DNA of 64,000 bases, from assembly GCF_014851805.1 (NCBI RefSeq), contig NZ_JACVAK010000002.1, positions 310,001 through 374,000 on the forward strand. Reading direction: 5' to 3'. Positions 45,829-55,448 of this stretch are shown here, piece by piece. The position numbers were made by a program, and so were the translations under genes. The notes beneath the pieces are model-generated. The model worked only from the letters and a program-made list of their open reading frames with translations, had not been told where the DNA came from and searched no databases. The DNA comes from Pseudoxanthomonas sp. PXM02. GTDB lineage: Bacteria > Pseudomonadota > Gammaproteobacteria > Xanthomonadales > Xanthomonadaceae. How positions within the stretch are numbered: position 1 is the first letter of the stretch; the number at the start of each line of letters is the position of its first letter.

Positions 45829-47697
45829 TCAGCCGGGGCGTCCGTTCCACCAGAACAGGGCATTCACCGCCAGCACGACGACGCAGGTGTAGACCAGCGA
45901 CAGTGGGCCGCCGACGCGCCACAGCTGGCGCGAGGTGTAGTTGGCGGGGCCGACGATCATCGAGATCACCGGGTTCGACGCGGTCATCAGGTTGTTGGAG
46001 GCCGACAGCGCCACGATCAGCGCGAATGCGGTGGGATTGCCTCCCGCCGCTAGCGCCAGGTTGATCGCCATCGGCACCATCACGATGGTCGCGCCGACGT
46101 GGCTGATGACCAGCGAGAACGCGGTGGTCAGCAGCGCGATGGCGATCTCCAGCACCCAGATGGGGATGCCGTCCGGCAGTCGTTCGACGGTGTGTCCGGC
46201 GACCCAGGCCGCCGCGCCGCTGCTGTCCATTGCCCAGCCGAGCGGGATCAGGCCCGCCATCAGGAAGACCGTCTTCCAGTTGATCGCGCCGTAGGCCTCG
46301 TCCATCCGCAGTACGCCGGTCAGCAGCATGCCGGCGACACCGGTCATCAGCGTCAGCGCGACCGGCAGCTTGGAGGTCAGCGCGATGATGATGGTGATGG
46401 CGAAGATCGTCATCGCGATCTTGAACTTGTGCGGGCGCTGCTCGCCCTTCGGGTAGTCGGTCACCACCACAAAGTCGCGGCTCTCCGCCGCCAGACCCAG
46501 GTCCTGCCAGATGCTGTGGAACACCAGCATGTCGCCGGCGCGCAGCTTCTCGTCGCGCACGTTCTCGCGGATGACCTTCTTGTCGCGGTTGATCGCCAGC
46601 AGGCTGATGCCGTTCTGCTTGCGCAGGCGCAGCTCGCGCGCGGTCTTGCCGATGAACTTCGAGGTCGGCGGCACCACCGCCTCGGAAATGCCCGCGCGGC
46701 TCGGGTTGAACAGATCACCGAAGTGGCGCAGGCGCGAGGACATGCGCAGGAACTGGTTCTGAGCGAAGTCGCTGATGTCCTGTCGCCGACCCATCACGCC
46801 CAGCACGCTGCCCACCCAGATGCGCATGTCGGCTGGCGGTGCCAGCCGCGTGTCGTTGCCGGTCTGCAGGGCCAGCATCAGCGGCGCGTCATGCAGCGCC
46901 TCGGCCTCGCCCAGCGACATGCCCACCAGCGGGCTTTCGGCACTGACCACGAGTTCGAACACATCGCCTTCGATGCCGTAGGTGTTGGCGAAGTAGCTCT
47001 CGGTGCGCGCCGGCGTCACCGGGCCATCGCTGTCCTGGGTCTCGTCCTTCAGCTTGCGGTCGCCGTAGTAGCGGAAATACAGCAATGAGGCGATCACCAG
47101 CGCCAGGCCGATCGGCCACGGCGCGAACATGCGCAGCGGCTCCAGCGTGGCCATGCCCGAGGGCAGGTTGTTGTTGGCCGAGACCAGCAGGTCGTTGAGC
47201 AGGATCAGCGGCGAGTTGCCCACCATGGTGAACGCGCCGCCCATGACGATGGCGGCGGCGATCGGCAGCAGCAGCCGTTGCAGCGACAGCCCGGTGCGCG
47301 ATGACAGTCGCGAGGCGACCGGCATGAACAGCGCCATCACTGACGGGTTCTGCATGAAGGACGAGTTGAGGCTGGCGATGGCGGTGGTCATCAGCAGCAG
47401 CCGCTGCTCGATGCCATGGCCGCGGCGCAGCAGCCACGAGGCCAGCCGGTTCAGCGCACCGGTACGGTCCAGGCCTGCGCCCAGGATCATGGTAGCGATG
47501 ATGCTCATCACCGCGTTGCCGGAGAAGCCGCCAAAGATCTCTTCCGGTGCGATCAGCCCGGTGATGCCCAGCACCACCAGCACCACCAGCGCCACCAGGT
47601 CGGCACGGATGCGCTCGAACAGGAACATCGCCATCGTGAAGCCGACCAGCCCGAGGACGAGCTTCATGTCGTTGGTCAGCGTCAGCGCGTTTTCCAT
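45829..47697 (-). CDS. SLC13-family permease with central TrkA-C domains
   Basis: This 622-residue transporter is made of two membrane halves around a cytoplasmic part (about 215-385) holding two TrkA-C/RCK-C domains (for example AESPLVGMSLGEAE and SKFIGKTARELRLRKQNGIS). The C-terminal half has PTAFALIVALSASNNLMTAS, an anion-transporter-type motif. Members move dicarboxylates, sulfate or other anions with sodium; the substrate is not readable. Confidence 0.87.
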   Translation of the reverse strand: MENALTLTNDMKLVLGLVGFTMAMFLFERIRADLVALVVLVVLGITGLIAPEEIFGGFSGNAVMSIIATMILGAGLDRTGALNRLASWLLRRGHGIEQRLLLMTTAIASLNSSFMQNPSVMALFMPVASRLSSRTGLSLQRLLLPIAAAIVMGGAFTMVGNSPLILLNDLLVSANNNLPSGMATLEPLRMFAPWPIGLALVIASLLYFRYYGDRKLKDETQDSDGPVTPARTESYFANTYGIEGDVFELVVSAESPLVGMSLGEAEALHDAPLMLALQTGNDTRLAPPADMRIWVGSVLGVMGRRQDISDFAQNQFLRMSSRLRHFGDLFNPSRAGISEAVVPPTSKFIGKTARELRLRKQNGISLLAINRDKKVIRENVRDEKLRAGDMLVFHSIWQDLGLAAESRDFVVVTDYPKGEQRPHKFKIAMTIFAITIIIALTSKLPVALTLMTGVAGMLLTGVLRMDEAYGAINWKTVFLMAGLIPLGWAMDSSGAAAWVAGHTVERLPDGIPIWVLEIAIALLTTAFSLVISHVGATIVMVPMAINLALAAGGNPTAFALIVALSASNNLMTASNPVISMIVGPANYTSRQLWRVGGPLSLVYTCVVVLAVNALFWWNGRPG

Positions 47698-47730
47698 GTC
47701 GCGGTCGGTTTCCTGGTGCGTGCTGCGGTA

Positions 47731-48465
47731 TTACTCGCGGTCGTACAGAAGATCCCACACGCCGTGGCCGAGCTTCTGGCCGCGGGTCTCGAAATGCGTC
47801 TGCGGCCGCCAGTCGGGACGCGGCACGCTGCCACGCAGGCCGGCACGATTGGTCAGGCCGGGCGTGGCGTCCAGTACGTCCCACATGTGCTCGGCATAGG
47901 CTTCCCAGTCGGTGGCGCAGTGCAGGCGGCCGCCCGGACGCAGTTTGCGCGCGATCAGCGCAGCGAACTCGGGCTGCACCAGCCGGCGCTTGTTGTGGCG
48001 CTTCTTGTGCCACGGATCGGGGAAGTAGATGCGCACTTCGTCCAGCGATCCGTCGGCCACCTCGTGCTGCAGCACTTCCACCGCATCGTGGTGGTAGATG
48101 CGCACGTGGTCGCTGCCGTCTTCGGCCAAGGCGTTGAGCAGCCGGCCGACGCCGGGGGCATGCACTTCCAGGCCGATGTAGTCGCGGTCCTTGTCGTGCG
48201 CCGCAGCGAAGCGCAGCGCCTCGCCGTTGCCGAAGCCGATCTCCAGCACGCGCGGCGCGGCGCGGCCGAACGCCGCGTCGTAGTCGCGCAGCTCGCCGGT
48301 GTAGTCCAGTCCGAAGCGCGGCCACTGCGTGTCGAAGGCGCGCTGCTGCGCTTCAGTGAAACGGCCCTGGCGCAGCACGAAGCTGCGGATTTCGCGCCGG
48401 CCTTCGCTGATCGTGAACGGCTTCGGCGGTGTCTTGGCGCCAGGACTGGAAAACGGATCCGTCAT
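47731..48465 (-). CDS. trmB: tRNA (guanine46-N7)-methyltransferase
   Basis: The protein has 244 residues. The Rossmann methyltransferase core has [12 protein letters not shown] (SAM binding), [17 protein letters not shown], and [18 protein letters not shown], the TrmB signature. It makes m7G46 in the tRNA variable loop. Its start overlaps the thiG stop (TGATG), the third gene of thiS-thiG-trmB. Confidence 0.96.
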   Translation of the reverse strand: MTDPFSSPGAKTPPKPFTISEGRREIRSFVLRQGRFTEAQQRAFDTQWPRFGLDYTGELRDYDAAFGRAAPRVLEIGFGNGEALRFAAAHDKDRDYIGLEVHAPGVGRLLNALAEDGSDHVRIYHHDAVEVLQHEVADGSLDEVRIYFPDPWHKKRHNKRRLVQPEFAALIARKLRPGGRLHCATDWEAYAEHMWDVLDATPGLTNRAGLRGSVPRPDWRPQTHFETRGQKLGHGVWDLLYDRE

Positions 48466-49259
48466 CAGCCGATCAGACCATCAATCGGGCTGGAGGCCGA
48501 GGCATTGCGCTTGCGCGGGATGCGGCCGGCCAGGAACGCTTCACGGCCGGCTTCCACCGCCTTCTTCATGGCGCTGGCCATCAGTACGGGATGCTTGGCG
48601 CCGGCGATGGCGGTGTTCATCAGCACGCCGTCGCAGCCCAGTTCCATCGCGATGGCCGCATCGGACGCAGTACCGACGCCGGCATCGACCAGCACGGGGA
48701 CCTTGGCGTTCTCGATGATTTCCAGCAGGTTGTACTTGTTCTGCACGCCCAGGCCGGAACCGATCGGCGCGGCCAGTGGCATGACGGCCACGCAGCCGAT
48801 CTCTTCCAGGCGGCGGGCGAGGATCGGGTCGTCGCTGGTGTAGACCATCACCTGGAAGCCGTCGGCCACCAGGGTCTCGGCGGCGGCCAGCGTCTGCACG
48901 ACATCGGGGTAGAGGGTCTTCTGGTCGCCCAGTACTTCCAGCTTCACCAGGGTGTGGCCGTCGAGCAGTTCGCGGGCCAGCCGGCAGGTGCGCACGGCGT
49001 CGGCGGCGGTATAGCAGCCGGCGGTGTTGGGCAGCAGGGTGTATTTGTCCGGCGGCAGCACGTCGAGCAGGTTGGGCTCGTTGGGCGACTGGCCCAGGTT
49101 GGTGCGGCGGATGGCGACGGTGACGATTTCGGCGCCCGCGGCCTCGGTGGCCAGGCGGGTTTCCTCGAAATCCTTGAACTTGCCGGTGCCGGTGAGCAGG
49201 CGGGAACGGTAGGTCTTGCCCGCGATCACCAGCGGGTCATGGGGGGCAGTGTTGGACAT
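48465..49259 (-). CDS. thiG: thiazole synthase
   Basis: This 264-residue TIM barrel has the opening [19 protein letters not shown] and the Schiff-base lysine region [15 protein letters not shown]. The C-terminal phosphate-binding [20 protein letters not shown] completes the family. It joins deoxyxylulose phosphate, dehydroglycine and sulfur from ThiS thiocarboxylate into the thiamine thiazole. I chose the ATG at 49259; an in-frame start six codons upstream is possible. Confidence 0.96.
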   Translation of the reverse strand: MSNTAPHDPLVIAGKTYRSRLLTGTGKFKDFEETRLATEAAGAEIVTVAIRRTNLGQSPNEPNLLDVLPPDKYTLLPNTAGCYTAADAVRTCRLARELLDGHTLVKLEVLGDQKTLYPDVVQTLAAAETLVADGFQVMVYTSDDPILARRLEEIGCVAVMPLAAPIGSGLGVQNKYNLLEIIENAKVPVLVDAGVGTASDAAIAMELGCDGVLMNTAIAGAKHPVLMASAMKKAVEAGREAFLAGRIPRKRNASASSPIDGLIG

Positions 49260-49319
49260 GCGGCGATTATCGCCCATGTCGCGCCGATGCGTCCCGCCAG
49301 GAAAGATACGGGCTGGTGC

Positions 49320-49520
49320 TCAGCCGCCGCCGAGCGCGTGGACGATCTCGACGCGATCGCCGGTCTGCAGCACGTGCAGCGCGTGCTGCCCGCGCGGAAT
49401 GATCTCGCCGTTGACCTCGACGGCCACGCGGCGCTCGGCCAGACCCTGCAACTGGAGCAGGGCGGCGAGTGTGCTCTGGTCCGGCAGCGCCTGCGGCTGC
49501 CCGTTCAACTGGATATCCAT
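49320..49520 (-). CDS. thiS: sulfur carrier protein ThiS
   Basis: This 66-residue ubiquitin-like protein opens with MDIQLNGQPQALP and ends in the required Gly-Gly tail (VEIVHALGGG). ThiF adenylates the tail, which then carries sulfur to ThiG. The gene is 60 bases upstream of thiG on the same strand. No TPP riboswitch motifs (CTGAGA and ACCTGA type) are visible upstream. Confidence 0.93.
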   Translation of the reverse strand: MDIQLNGQPQALPDQSTLAALLQLQGLAERRVAVEVNGEIIPRGQHALHVLQTGDRVEIVHALGGG

Positions 49521-49656
49521 GGGGCCATTGTCGCCCATGGCACGACTTGCCGCATTGCAGCGTGTGCGCTGGCGGGCTTGGTGGAACGATGCGCGCCATG
49601 CGCAGCCGTACGGCAGATCCGGCGCGCAGCCCACCTTCCTTTGCCCCGGAGATCCC

Positions 49657-51492
49657 ATGAAGCGTTCCTTCTCGCCCGTCCGCTCGCTGCTGGCCGTTTC
49701 GCTGGCGCTGGCGGCCGCGCCCGTCCTGGCAGCCGACAACCCGTATTCCCAGACCGTCTTCTTCGGCGACAGCCTCACCGATTCCGGCCATTTCCGCCCG
49801 GCCTTGGTGCAGGCGGTGGGACCCTCCGCCGGCATCCTTGGCCGCTTCACCACCAACCCGGGCCTGGTCTGGTCCGAATACCTGGCCGAGTACTACGGCA
49901 CGGGCGCCACCAGCGCCAACCAGGGCGGCACCAACTTCGCGGTCGGCGGTGCACGCGTGGGCACCAGCACCTCGGGCGCGCTGGGTCCCATCCCGTCGAT
50001 GACGGCGCAGCTGACCAGCTATCTGTCCGCGAACGGCGGGCGTGCCGATTCCCGTGCGCTGTACACCGTCTGGGGTGGCGCGAACGACCTGTTCGCCATC
50101 ACCAACGCCGGCGCCGACCCGACCACCACCATCGGTGCCGCCGTCACCGCGCAGGTCGGGATCATCGGCACGCTGCAGAACGCCGGTGCGCGCTACATCC
50201 TGGTGCCCACGGTGCCGGACCTGGGCGTGACCCCCGCCTTCCGCGCGCAGGGTGCGGCCGCATCCGCGGCCGGCACGCAGCTGTCCTCGACCTACAACGG
50301 CGCCCTGTTCGGGGCGCTCAACACCGCCGGCCTGCGGGTGATCCCGCTGGATACCTTCACGCTGCTGCGCGAGATCGTCGCCAGCCCGGCCGAGTACGGG
50401 TTCGGCAATGTCACCGGTACCGCCTGCAATCCGCAGATCACCGCGTCCTCGGTCACCTGCAGCCCGCTCAACTACGCATCGCCGAATGCGGCCGATGTGT
50501 ATGCCTTCGCAGATGGCGTGCACCCGTCGTCGAAGGCCCACGGCATCCTGTCGCAATACGCGCTGTCGGTACTCGAAGGGCCGCGCCAGATCGCGCTGCT
50601 GCCGTACACGGCGTCGGTGCACGGTCGCGCGCGCGCTGACCGCGTGGCCTCGCACGTGGCGGGCAAGCCGGACGCCGATGGCATGCGCTGGTGGGGCGAC
50701 GTGCGCGGCGACTTCCTGCGCTATGACGATGGCGATCTCTACGACGGCGCCGGTCCCATGGGCACGTTCGGCGTGGACTGGTCGCGCGGCTCCTGGGTCT
50801 ACGGTGTTTTTGCCGGCTACGGGCGCGCGAAGTACGACTTCGGCCTGCGCCGCGGCAGCTTCGACGAATCCGATGCCACCCTGGGCGGCTTCGCCGGCTG
50901 GTATGGCGATCACCTGTGGGCGAACGCGCAGGTCAGCTACAGCTGGATCTCCTACGACATCGATCGCGAGGTGCAACTCGGCAATGCGACGCGTCGCCAC
51001 AGCGGCTCGCCGGACGGCACCAACCTGACCGTGGGCGCGAGCGCGGGCTATGAGTTCGGCGAAGGCGCCTTCCGACATGGTCCGGTGGTGAGCGTGTTGT
51101 CCCAGACCATCGAGATGGACGGCTACAGCGAGAGCAACGTCAACTCGACCGCCCTGGCCTACGCAGACCAGGACTTCGACTCGCTGATCGGCAGCGCCGG
51201 CTGGCAGGTCAGCTACGCGATCAACGATCACCTGGCGCCGTACGCCCGCCTGACCGTGGACCGCGAGTTCGAGGATCCGGCGGCCGAAGTGTTCGCCCAG
51301 TCGTTGTCGATGCCGGGCACAGCGCCCTACGCGGTGCCGGGGCTGGATACCGACGACAGCTACGGCACGCTGCTGCTGGGTGCGCGCACCAAGCTGTTCG
51401 GGTTCGATGCCAACCTCGGCGTCAACACCACGGTCAACCAGGGCGGCGGTACCAACACCACCGCCTTCATGACCCTGAGCGGCGGCTTCTGA
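49657..51492 (+). CDS. estA: GDSL-type esterase autotransporter (EstA-like)
   Basis: The protein has 611 residues. A signal peptide ending in LAADN is followed by a GDSL/SGNH passenger: block I FFGDSLTDSG (S39), block III GGAND, block V DGVHPSS (D286 and H289). A C-terminal 12-strand autotransporter barrel (about 340-611) ends in the outer-membrane Phe (TLSGGF). Such esterases stay on the cell surface and cleave short- to medium-chain esters; in Pseudomonas EstA affects rhamnolipids and motility. CCGGAG lies before the ATG. A long hairpin follows. Confidence 0.94.
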   Translation: MKRSFSPVRSLLAVSLALAAAPVLAADNPYSQTVFFGDSLTDSGHFRPALVQAVGPSAGILGRFTTNPGLVWSEYLAEYYGTGATSANQGGTNFAVGGARVGTSTSGALGPIPSMTAQLTSYLSANGGRADSRALYTVWGGANDLFAITNAGADPTTTIGAAVTAQVGIIGTLQNAGARYILVPTVPDLGVTPAFRAQGAAASAAGTQLSSTYNGALFGALNTAGLRVIPLDTFTLLREIVASPAEYGFGNVTGTACNPQITASSVTCSPLNYASPNAADVYAFADGVHPSSKAHGILSQYALSVLEGPRQIALLPYTASVHGRARADRVASHVAGKPDADGMRWWGDVRGDFLRYDDGDLYDGAGPMGTFGVDWSRGSWVYGVFAGYGRAKYDFGLRRGSFDESDATLGGFAGWYGDHLWANAQVSYSWISYDIDREVQLGNATRRHSGSPDGTNLTVGASAGYEFGEGAFRHGPVVSVLSQTIEMDGYSESNVNSTALAYADQDFDSLIGSAGWQVSYAINDHLAPYARLTVDREFEDPAAEVFAQSLSMPGTAPYAVPGLDTDDSYGTLLLGARTKLFGFDANLGVNTTVNQGGGTNTTAFMTLSGGF

Positions 51493-51501
51493 TGCACGCC
51501 G

Positions 51502-51536
51502 GGCAATGCGGCGCCACGTGCGGGCGCCGCATTGCC
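51502..51536 (+). terminator. long hairpin terminator of estA
   Basis: A perfect 14-bp stem GGCAATGCGGCGCC / GGCGCCGCATTGCC with a seven-base loop is followed by TTGCC. The T run is short but the stem is very stable. Confidence 0.7.
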
Positions 51537-51571
51537 TTGCCGCACGCCGCGGCATAGACTCGCGCCATCGT

Positions 51572-51645
51572 GCGGGTGTAGTTCAATGGTAGAACTGCAG
51601 CTTCCCAAGCTGCTAGCGTGGGTTCGATTCCCATCACCCGCTCCA
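51572..51645 (+). tRNA. tRNA-Gly (anticodon CCC)
   Basis: A 74-base cloverleaf includes encoded CCA. The acceptor arm is GCGGGTG / CACCCGC, the D loop contains GTTCAATGGTAGAAC, the anticodon stem is GCAGC / GCTGC with loop TTCCCAA (anticodon CCC), and the T arm holds GGTTCGATTCC. Discriminator U precedes CCA. It is the insertion site of the island that follows. Confidence 0.97.
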
Positions 51646-51698
51646 GATTTGGCAAAAACACACGCAAGTTGTTGAACGCGAACGTGTTTTAGCTGGCG

Positions 51699-51747
51699 AA
51701 ACGATCCCTCGAACGAGCCTCCCAAGGTATCGTTTGAGGTATCGTTT
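51699..51747. repeat. integrase arm-type or operator repeats
   Basis: AAACGAT (51699-51705, inverted) and two tandem copies of AGGTATCGTTT (51725-51735 and 51737-51747, 12-bp period) end two bases before the integrase ATG. They are plausible arm-binding sites or an autoregulatory operator of the integrase. Confidence 0.5.
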
Positions 51748-51749
51748 TC

Positions 51750-53300
51750 ATGCCCAAGCCCTATTTCCTGGCGCGCCGAAGTGGCCTGTATGTCCGCTTC
51801 CTGGTGCCGCTGGATCTGCGAGATGTCGTTGGCTCTCGTTTCCTTATTCGGACACTCAGATCGGCCCGCGGCGACCGCGCACGGTTCGTCGCAGCGACGC
51901 TGGGTGTGGCACTCTCTGAGGCGTTCGCTCGGATGCGAACGGGGGTGGGGATGGTCGATGTCAAAAAGCTCCTAGAAAGCGCCCAACGGGCCGCGGAGTC
52001 AGGCGAGGATCGGCCTTGGACGGCGTCCAACGTCCGGGTGGGCGGTGTCGACTTCGGCAATGTGCAGACGACCGGCCGAGAGGACACCCTCGACTTCATC
52101 GAGGCCATGAAAGCGGCCGATCAGATGGTGGCCAAAGCTTGGGCGGCGACCAGCACGTCTCCTTCGCCCGCAGCCACAACGCCACTGCTCTCGGTCGAGA
52201 TCGAGCGTCATCTCAAGGCGCTCAAACGACGCAGGATTGCCAAGGACACCATCACCGAAAGCAAGCACAGCCTGCGCCTTCTGATTGGAATTGTGGGGGA
52301 CCTGCCGGTCGGCTCGATCAAGCGCGATGAGATCGCAGCATTCTGGGAGGGAGTTCGCTGGTGGCCCGCCAATGCCACCGTCAAACCGCAATACCGGGGT
52401 CTGTCGGTGCAGGAGATCATTGCCAAGGGACAAGCCGAGGGCGTTAAGCCCCCTGGCGGCTACACATACGTCAAGCACAGTCAGCGCCTGGGACTATTCT
52501 TTAATTCCCTGGTGAAGGACGACATCCTGATTAAGGCGCCGCATCTGGGCAGGCAGGCTGATCCCGACCGCTCGACCGATCCGAACACGGGCCGGCCTTT
52601 CACTGATGCAGAGCTGGCCCAGATCTTCGATCCCGAGCACTTCGTGCCATGGGCGTCAAAGTATCCACATCGGTTTTGGGGGCCGATCCTCGGCCTTTAC
52701 ACCGGTGCCAGGGTCAACGAGGTAGCGCAGCTCTATATTGACGACGTCAAGCAAATCGATGGCGTCTGGGGACTGTTTTTCTGGAAGCAGCATCGCGCGC
52801 AGAAGATCAAGACCAAGTCCTCCATCAGGTTCGTCCCTCTGGCAAAACCTGTGCTCGACGCGGGCTTTCTTCAATTCGTCGAGGACATGAAGGCCACGGG
52901 GCACCCAAGACTCTTCCCGCACCTGCCTGCGGGCACGGGCAAAGATGGTGAACCCAACGGACTTGGGTATGGACGGCAACTCAGCCGGCAATTCGCGGCG
53001 TATCTCAAAAAGTTCGAGATCGAAAAGGGCACAGCGTTCCACGCTTTTCGCCATACCTTGTCAACGAAGCTTGCCGAAGCAATGGTGCCGACGACGACGA
53101 TCGCACAGATTACTGGGCATGCGCGCAGGCAAGAGGTTCCCACGCTCGAAAAACACTACATCCATATCGCTGATGTCAAGACCCTACCTGAGCGTGTTGA
53201 AGCATTAAGAAAATTCGAAGGACCTAGCATTATGTTGTTGGGCAATGATCAGCGAATGTTCGCACCAGGTTCGATCGGTAAGCAGGATTTTCACCCCTGA
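51750..53300 (+). CDS. int: island tyrosine integrase
   Basis: The protein has 516 residues. The N-terminal DUF6538-like part (MPKPYFLARRSGLYVRFLVP) is followed by a core-binding domain (about 150-280) and a catalytic domain with GLYTGARVNEVAQLY (Arg), FHAFRHTLSTKLAE (H-x-x-R), ITGHARRQEVPTLEKHYIH (His and Tyr). The catalytic set is intact. It should integrate and excise the island at tRNA-Gly. There is no Shine-Dalgarno; the tandem repeats occupy the leader. Confidence 0.93.
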   Translation: MPKPYFLARRSGLYVRFLVPLDLRDVVGSRFLIRTLRSARGDRARFVAATLGVALSEAFARMRTGVGMVDVKKLLESAQRAAESGEDRPWTASNVRVGGVDFGNVQTTGREDTLDFIEAMKAADQMVAKAWAATSTSPSPAATTPLLSVEIERHLKALKRRRIAKDTITESKHSLRLLIGIVGDLPVGSIKRDEIAAFWEGVRWWPANATVKPQYRGLSVQEIIAKGQAEGVKPPGGYTYVKHSQRLGLFFNSLVKDDILIKAPHLGRQADPDRSTDPNTGRPFTDAELAQIFDPEHFVPWASKYPHRFWGPILGLYTGARVNEVAQLYIDDVKQIDGVWGLFFWKQHRAQKIKTKSSIRFVPLAKPVLDAGFLQFVEDMKATGHPRLFPHLPAGTGKDGEPNGLGYGRQLSRQFAAYLKKFEIEKGTAFHAFRHTLSTKLAEAMVPTTTIAQITGHARRQEVPTLEKHYIHIADVKTLPERVEALRKFEGPSIMLLGNDQRMFAPGSIGKQDFHP

Positions 53301-53334
53301 AAATAAGTTTGCGGCAGGGCGAGGAGCGTTTCAA

Positions 53335-54276
53335 TTGACTGATGAAGCCAGAAGAAAAATGGCGGGACTCTGGGAGAGCGGCATATCCACGGCGGTGCGC
53401 GACTTGCAGTGGCTTTATGGTGGTGCCTATGGGCCCGAGACTCAGCTGACGATCGATGGACTCGCAGAGAAAGCGCTGGGTGACTCGTTTGTGCATGCGA
53501 ACGATCGTGTCTTCTTGTTCGAGCTGAAAGCAACTGCGGGTGATCGATCTGTGGAGTGGAGTAAGGATGGGCCGAAGCTGGCATTCAAGTCGCTTGCACG
53601 CTCAATCGAAGAATTCTCCACTCTCCGACTTAAAGAACGGCAAGCAGTGTTGACGCAACTGGATCGATCTCATCGCGGTCATCACTTCGTCTACTGGCGA
53701 AATGATCCTGGTCAACGTGGATTGAATTTGAAGACCGGAGGCCTGCTGTTCGAGCCCTATCTTGTTGCGAGTGCGGAGGCGATGACCATGGAGGAGATGT
53801 GCCCAGAGCTCGCGAAGGCAATAGTCAAGCAATACAAGCTCGGAGAAGTAGTGGTAGATGAAGACAATAGCGAATTTCGTGAGATAGCCGCGCCATCCCT
53901 GGATCGCCTGTTTACTGGCGAAGCTTGCGCAGCAAAATTTGATAGAAAAGGAAAAATCGCAAACCTTGGTGAGCTAGGCCTCGATGTGGGGGCAATGGAC
54001 CTATACGTCAGCTGGCTGATTGAAAAGAACGATGATAAGGATCTCCCGATTGACGGCATCATTTGCTCGAGAGATGGAACGTTTTATCGGAAAATCTCGC
54101 GCGTCTCTCACATCCTAGCTGCGCTGCGCGATCTGAACACAGAGCCTCAATCAAGCCTTGCGGGCCGGACGGTCAAGCGCTCTCACGAGAAGCCAGGTCT
54201 TTCTCAACCCATTCCTGGAAGTCTGCTTCGATTTGGGCCCTCTCATCGCGCAAGGCGTTATCGCCTTGGGGGCTGA
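53335..54276 (+). CDS. island protein of unknown function with a possible PD-(D/E)XK-like motif
   Basis: The protein has 313 residues from a TTG preceded by GGCGAGGAG at eight bases; earlier in-frame codons overlap the integrase. No family recognised. RVFLFELKAT gives E63-x-K65 after D50/D56, reminiscent of the PD-(D/E)XK nuclease core, but one motif is weak evidence. The gene is AT-rich and its rare codons differ from the core genome, a sign of transfer. Its last 104 bases overlap a convergent small gene. Confidence 0.55.
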   Translation: MTDEARRKMAGLWESGISTAVRDLQWLYGGAYGPETQLTIDGLAEKALGDSFVHANDRVFLFELKATAGDRSVEWSKDGPKLAFKSLARSIEEFSTLRLKERQAVLTQLDRSHRGHHFVYWRNDPGQRGLNLKTGGLLFEPYLVASAEAMTMEEMCPELAKAIVKQYKLGEVVVDEDNSEFREIAAPSLDRLFTGEACAAKFDRKGKIANLGELGLDVGAMDLYVSWLIEKNDDKDLPIDGIICSRDGTFYRKISRVSHILAALRDLNTEPQSSLAGRTVKRSHEKPGLSQPIPGSLLRFGPSHRARRYRLGG

Positions 54277-54415
54277 TTGAGAGTCTCCAATTTCGATAGA
54301 TATTCACGGCATCGCTGGCGATTTCTCTTGCACGATTTGGATTTTTCCGGACAAGCGCCCTAGTAAATGCAGCGACCCAGATGTCGTGTTCGATCATGGT
54401 TTTTGTTCGGCGCAT
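54173..54415 (-). CDS. small hypothetical protein, convergent and overlapping
   Basis: The 80-residue, mainly helical protein contains MIEHDIWVAAFTRALVRK and EIASDAVNIYRNW. No family is certain. GGGAGAGG lies about four bases before the ATG, which supports translation; a second in-frame ATG is at 54397. It overlaps the 3' end of the gene on the other strand by 104 bases, so the two transcripts are antisense there. Confidence 0.5.
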   Translation of the reverse strand: MRRTKTMIEHDIWVAAFTRALVRKNPNRAREIASDAVNIYRNWRLSISPQGDNALRDERAQIEADFQEWVEKDLASRESA

Positions 54416-54808
54416 CAAGCCTCTCCCGGTCTGCCTTCGAACCTAAGGGGAGCGGGGGAGCTGTCAAGGCGCTGTTGTGCCAACCGAAGTCTTCTTCTCT
54501 ATGGCAGCACGCGCATCTGCCTGGCGACGGATGCCCTAACCTGACCAATGACATCCAAGTTTGCAGAACCTTCGTCCTTGGCCAGCCACTCTTTGGCTAC
54601 GGCCAAGGGGCGCAGCCTTTTCTGAACGAGTAGCGGCGTTGTTGGCCTTCGGCATAGCAGGATCGGTCAGCTGAGCCACGCGACGGGGGTCTCTGGAAGC
54701 TTTGAGATCGGCTGTTCGCCGCCCTGGCAGTGGTCCACTTGGACTTCTTGTTTTTCTTCCTCAAATGAGGGAGGATTACCGGAAGCCCGGCCCTGCCTTG
54801 GAGTTCCA
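54416..54808. other. non-coding stretch
   Basis: This 393-bp interval shows no ORF with believable composition (an 88-residue plus-strand frame looks like noise). It must contain the promoters for the divergent small gene and the 209-residue protein. Near 54745-54765 a T-rich tract (TTCTTGTTTTTCTTCC) stands out. Confidence 0.4.
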
Positions 54809-55438
54809 ATGACCGCCACCAATCCCGTCGACGTCGCCAACCGTTTGGAGGCGATGGGTCTGAATGAGGCTGCCCTGCGGGAGGCCGTCAATCAGGGTCA
54901 TTTGCAGCGAACCCGCCTGACCGCCAACCACCCCATCATCTACCACGGCTTGAACATGTGGGGGGAAATTGTCGCGGCGTTGCGGGACCAACTCCGGCCG
55001 TTGGATTGGGTGCGTGAGGATATCGGCAGCTATGCGCTGACCGTCAATGAAGACTTGAAATTGGCGATCACGGTTGCATCGGGCGACGAAGCGACTGGTA
55101 ATCCGGATGCCCATCCCACCAATCGCTCCCGTAAGGGGCGAAACACCGTGGATGCGATCGAGGCCAACCGGCAGTTCGAGCTGTTTGAACAGATGCCTCC
55201 TGCGACGACTGACGAAGACGAAGGCAAGCAGACCTGGGTGCTCATGCACCACACAGACATTGCACGTGGCGAAATCCGTGTGGAGTTGTCGCGCCCGTTG
55301 AGTATCGGCAACGACGGCAAGATCAACCAGTGGGCCGAGCGCATCATCTTGGCCGCCATACCGTTTGACGATCAGCTGATTGAGATCTATCCGCCCAGCG
55401 GACCGGACATCGACTTCGACATCCAGCGCAAAGCATAA
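54809..55438 (+). CDS. 209-residue partner of the XRE/ImmA-IrrE protein, unknown function
   Basis: This soluble protein of 209 residues contains conserved-looking blocks LDWVREDIGSYALTVNED, LAITVASGDEATGNPDAHP and VELSRPLSIGNDGKINQW. I recall similar proteins beside ImmA/IrrE genes in other proteobacteria, but the family has no known role. It ends ten bases before the XRE/M78 gene, so the two form an operon. The second half is strongly acidic. Confidence 0.65.
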   Translation: MTATNPVDVANRLEAMGLNEAALREAVNQGHLQRTRLTANHPIIYHGLNMWGEIVAALRDQLRPLDWVREDIGSYALTVNEDLKLAITVASGDEATGNPDAHPTNRSRKGRNTVDAIEANRQFELFEQMPPATTDEDEGKQTWVLMHHTDIARGEIRVELSRPLSIGNDGKINQWAERIILAAIPFDDQLIEIYPPSGPDIDFDIQRKA

Positions 55439-55448
55439 CGAGGTTGTT

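Noticed and set aside
49521..49656. TPP riboswitch upstream of thiS
   Set aside because: No CTGAGA or ACCTGA-type motifs appear on the relevant strand and the gap to estA is only 136 bp.
54367..54633. An 88-residue plus-strand frame in the island gap
   Set aside because: There is no ribosome site or family similarity, the composition is biased, and it overlaps the start of the small minus-strand gene.
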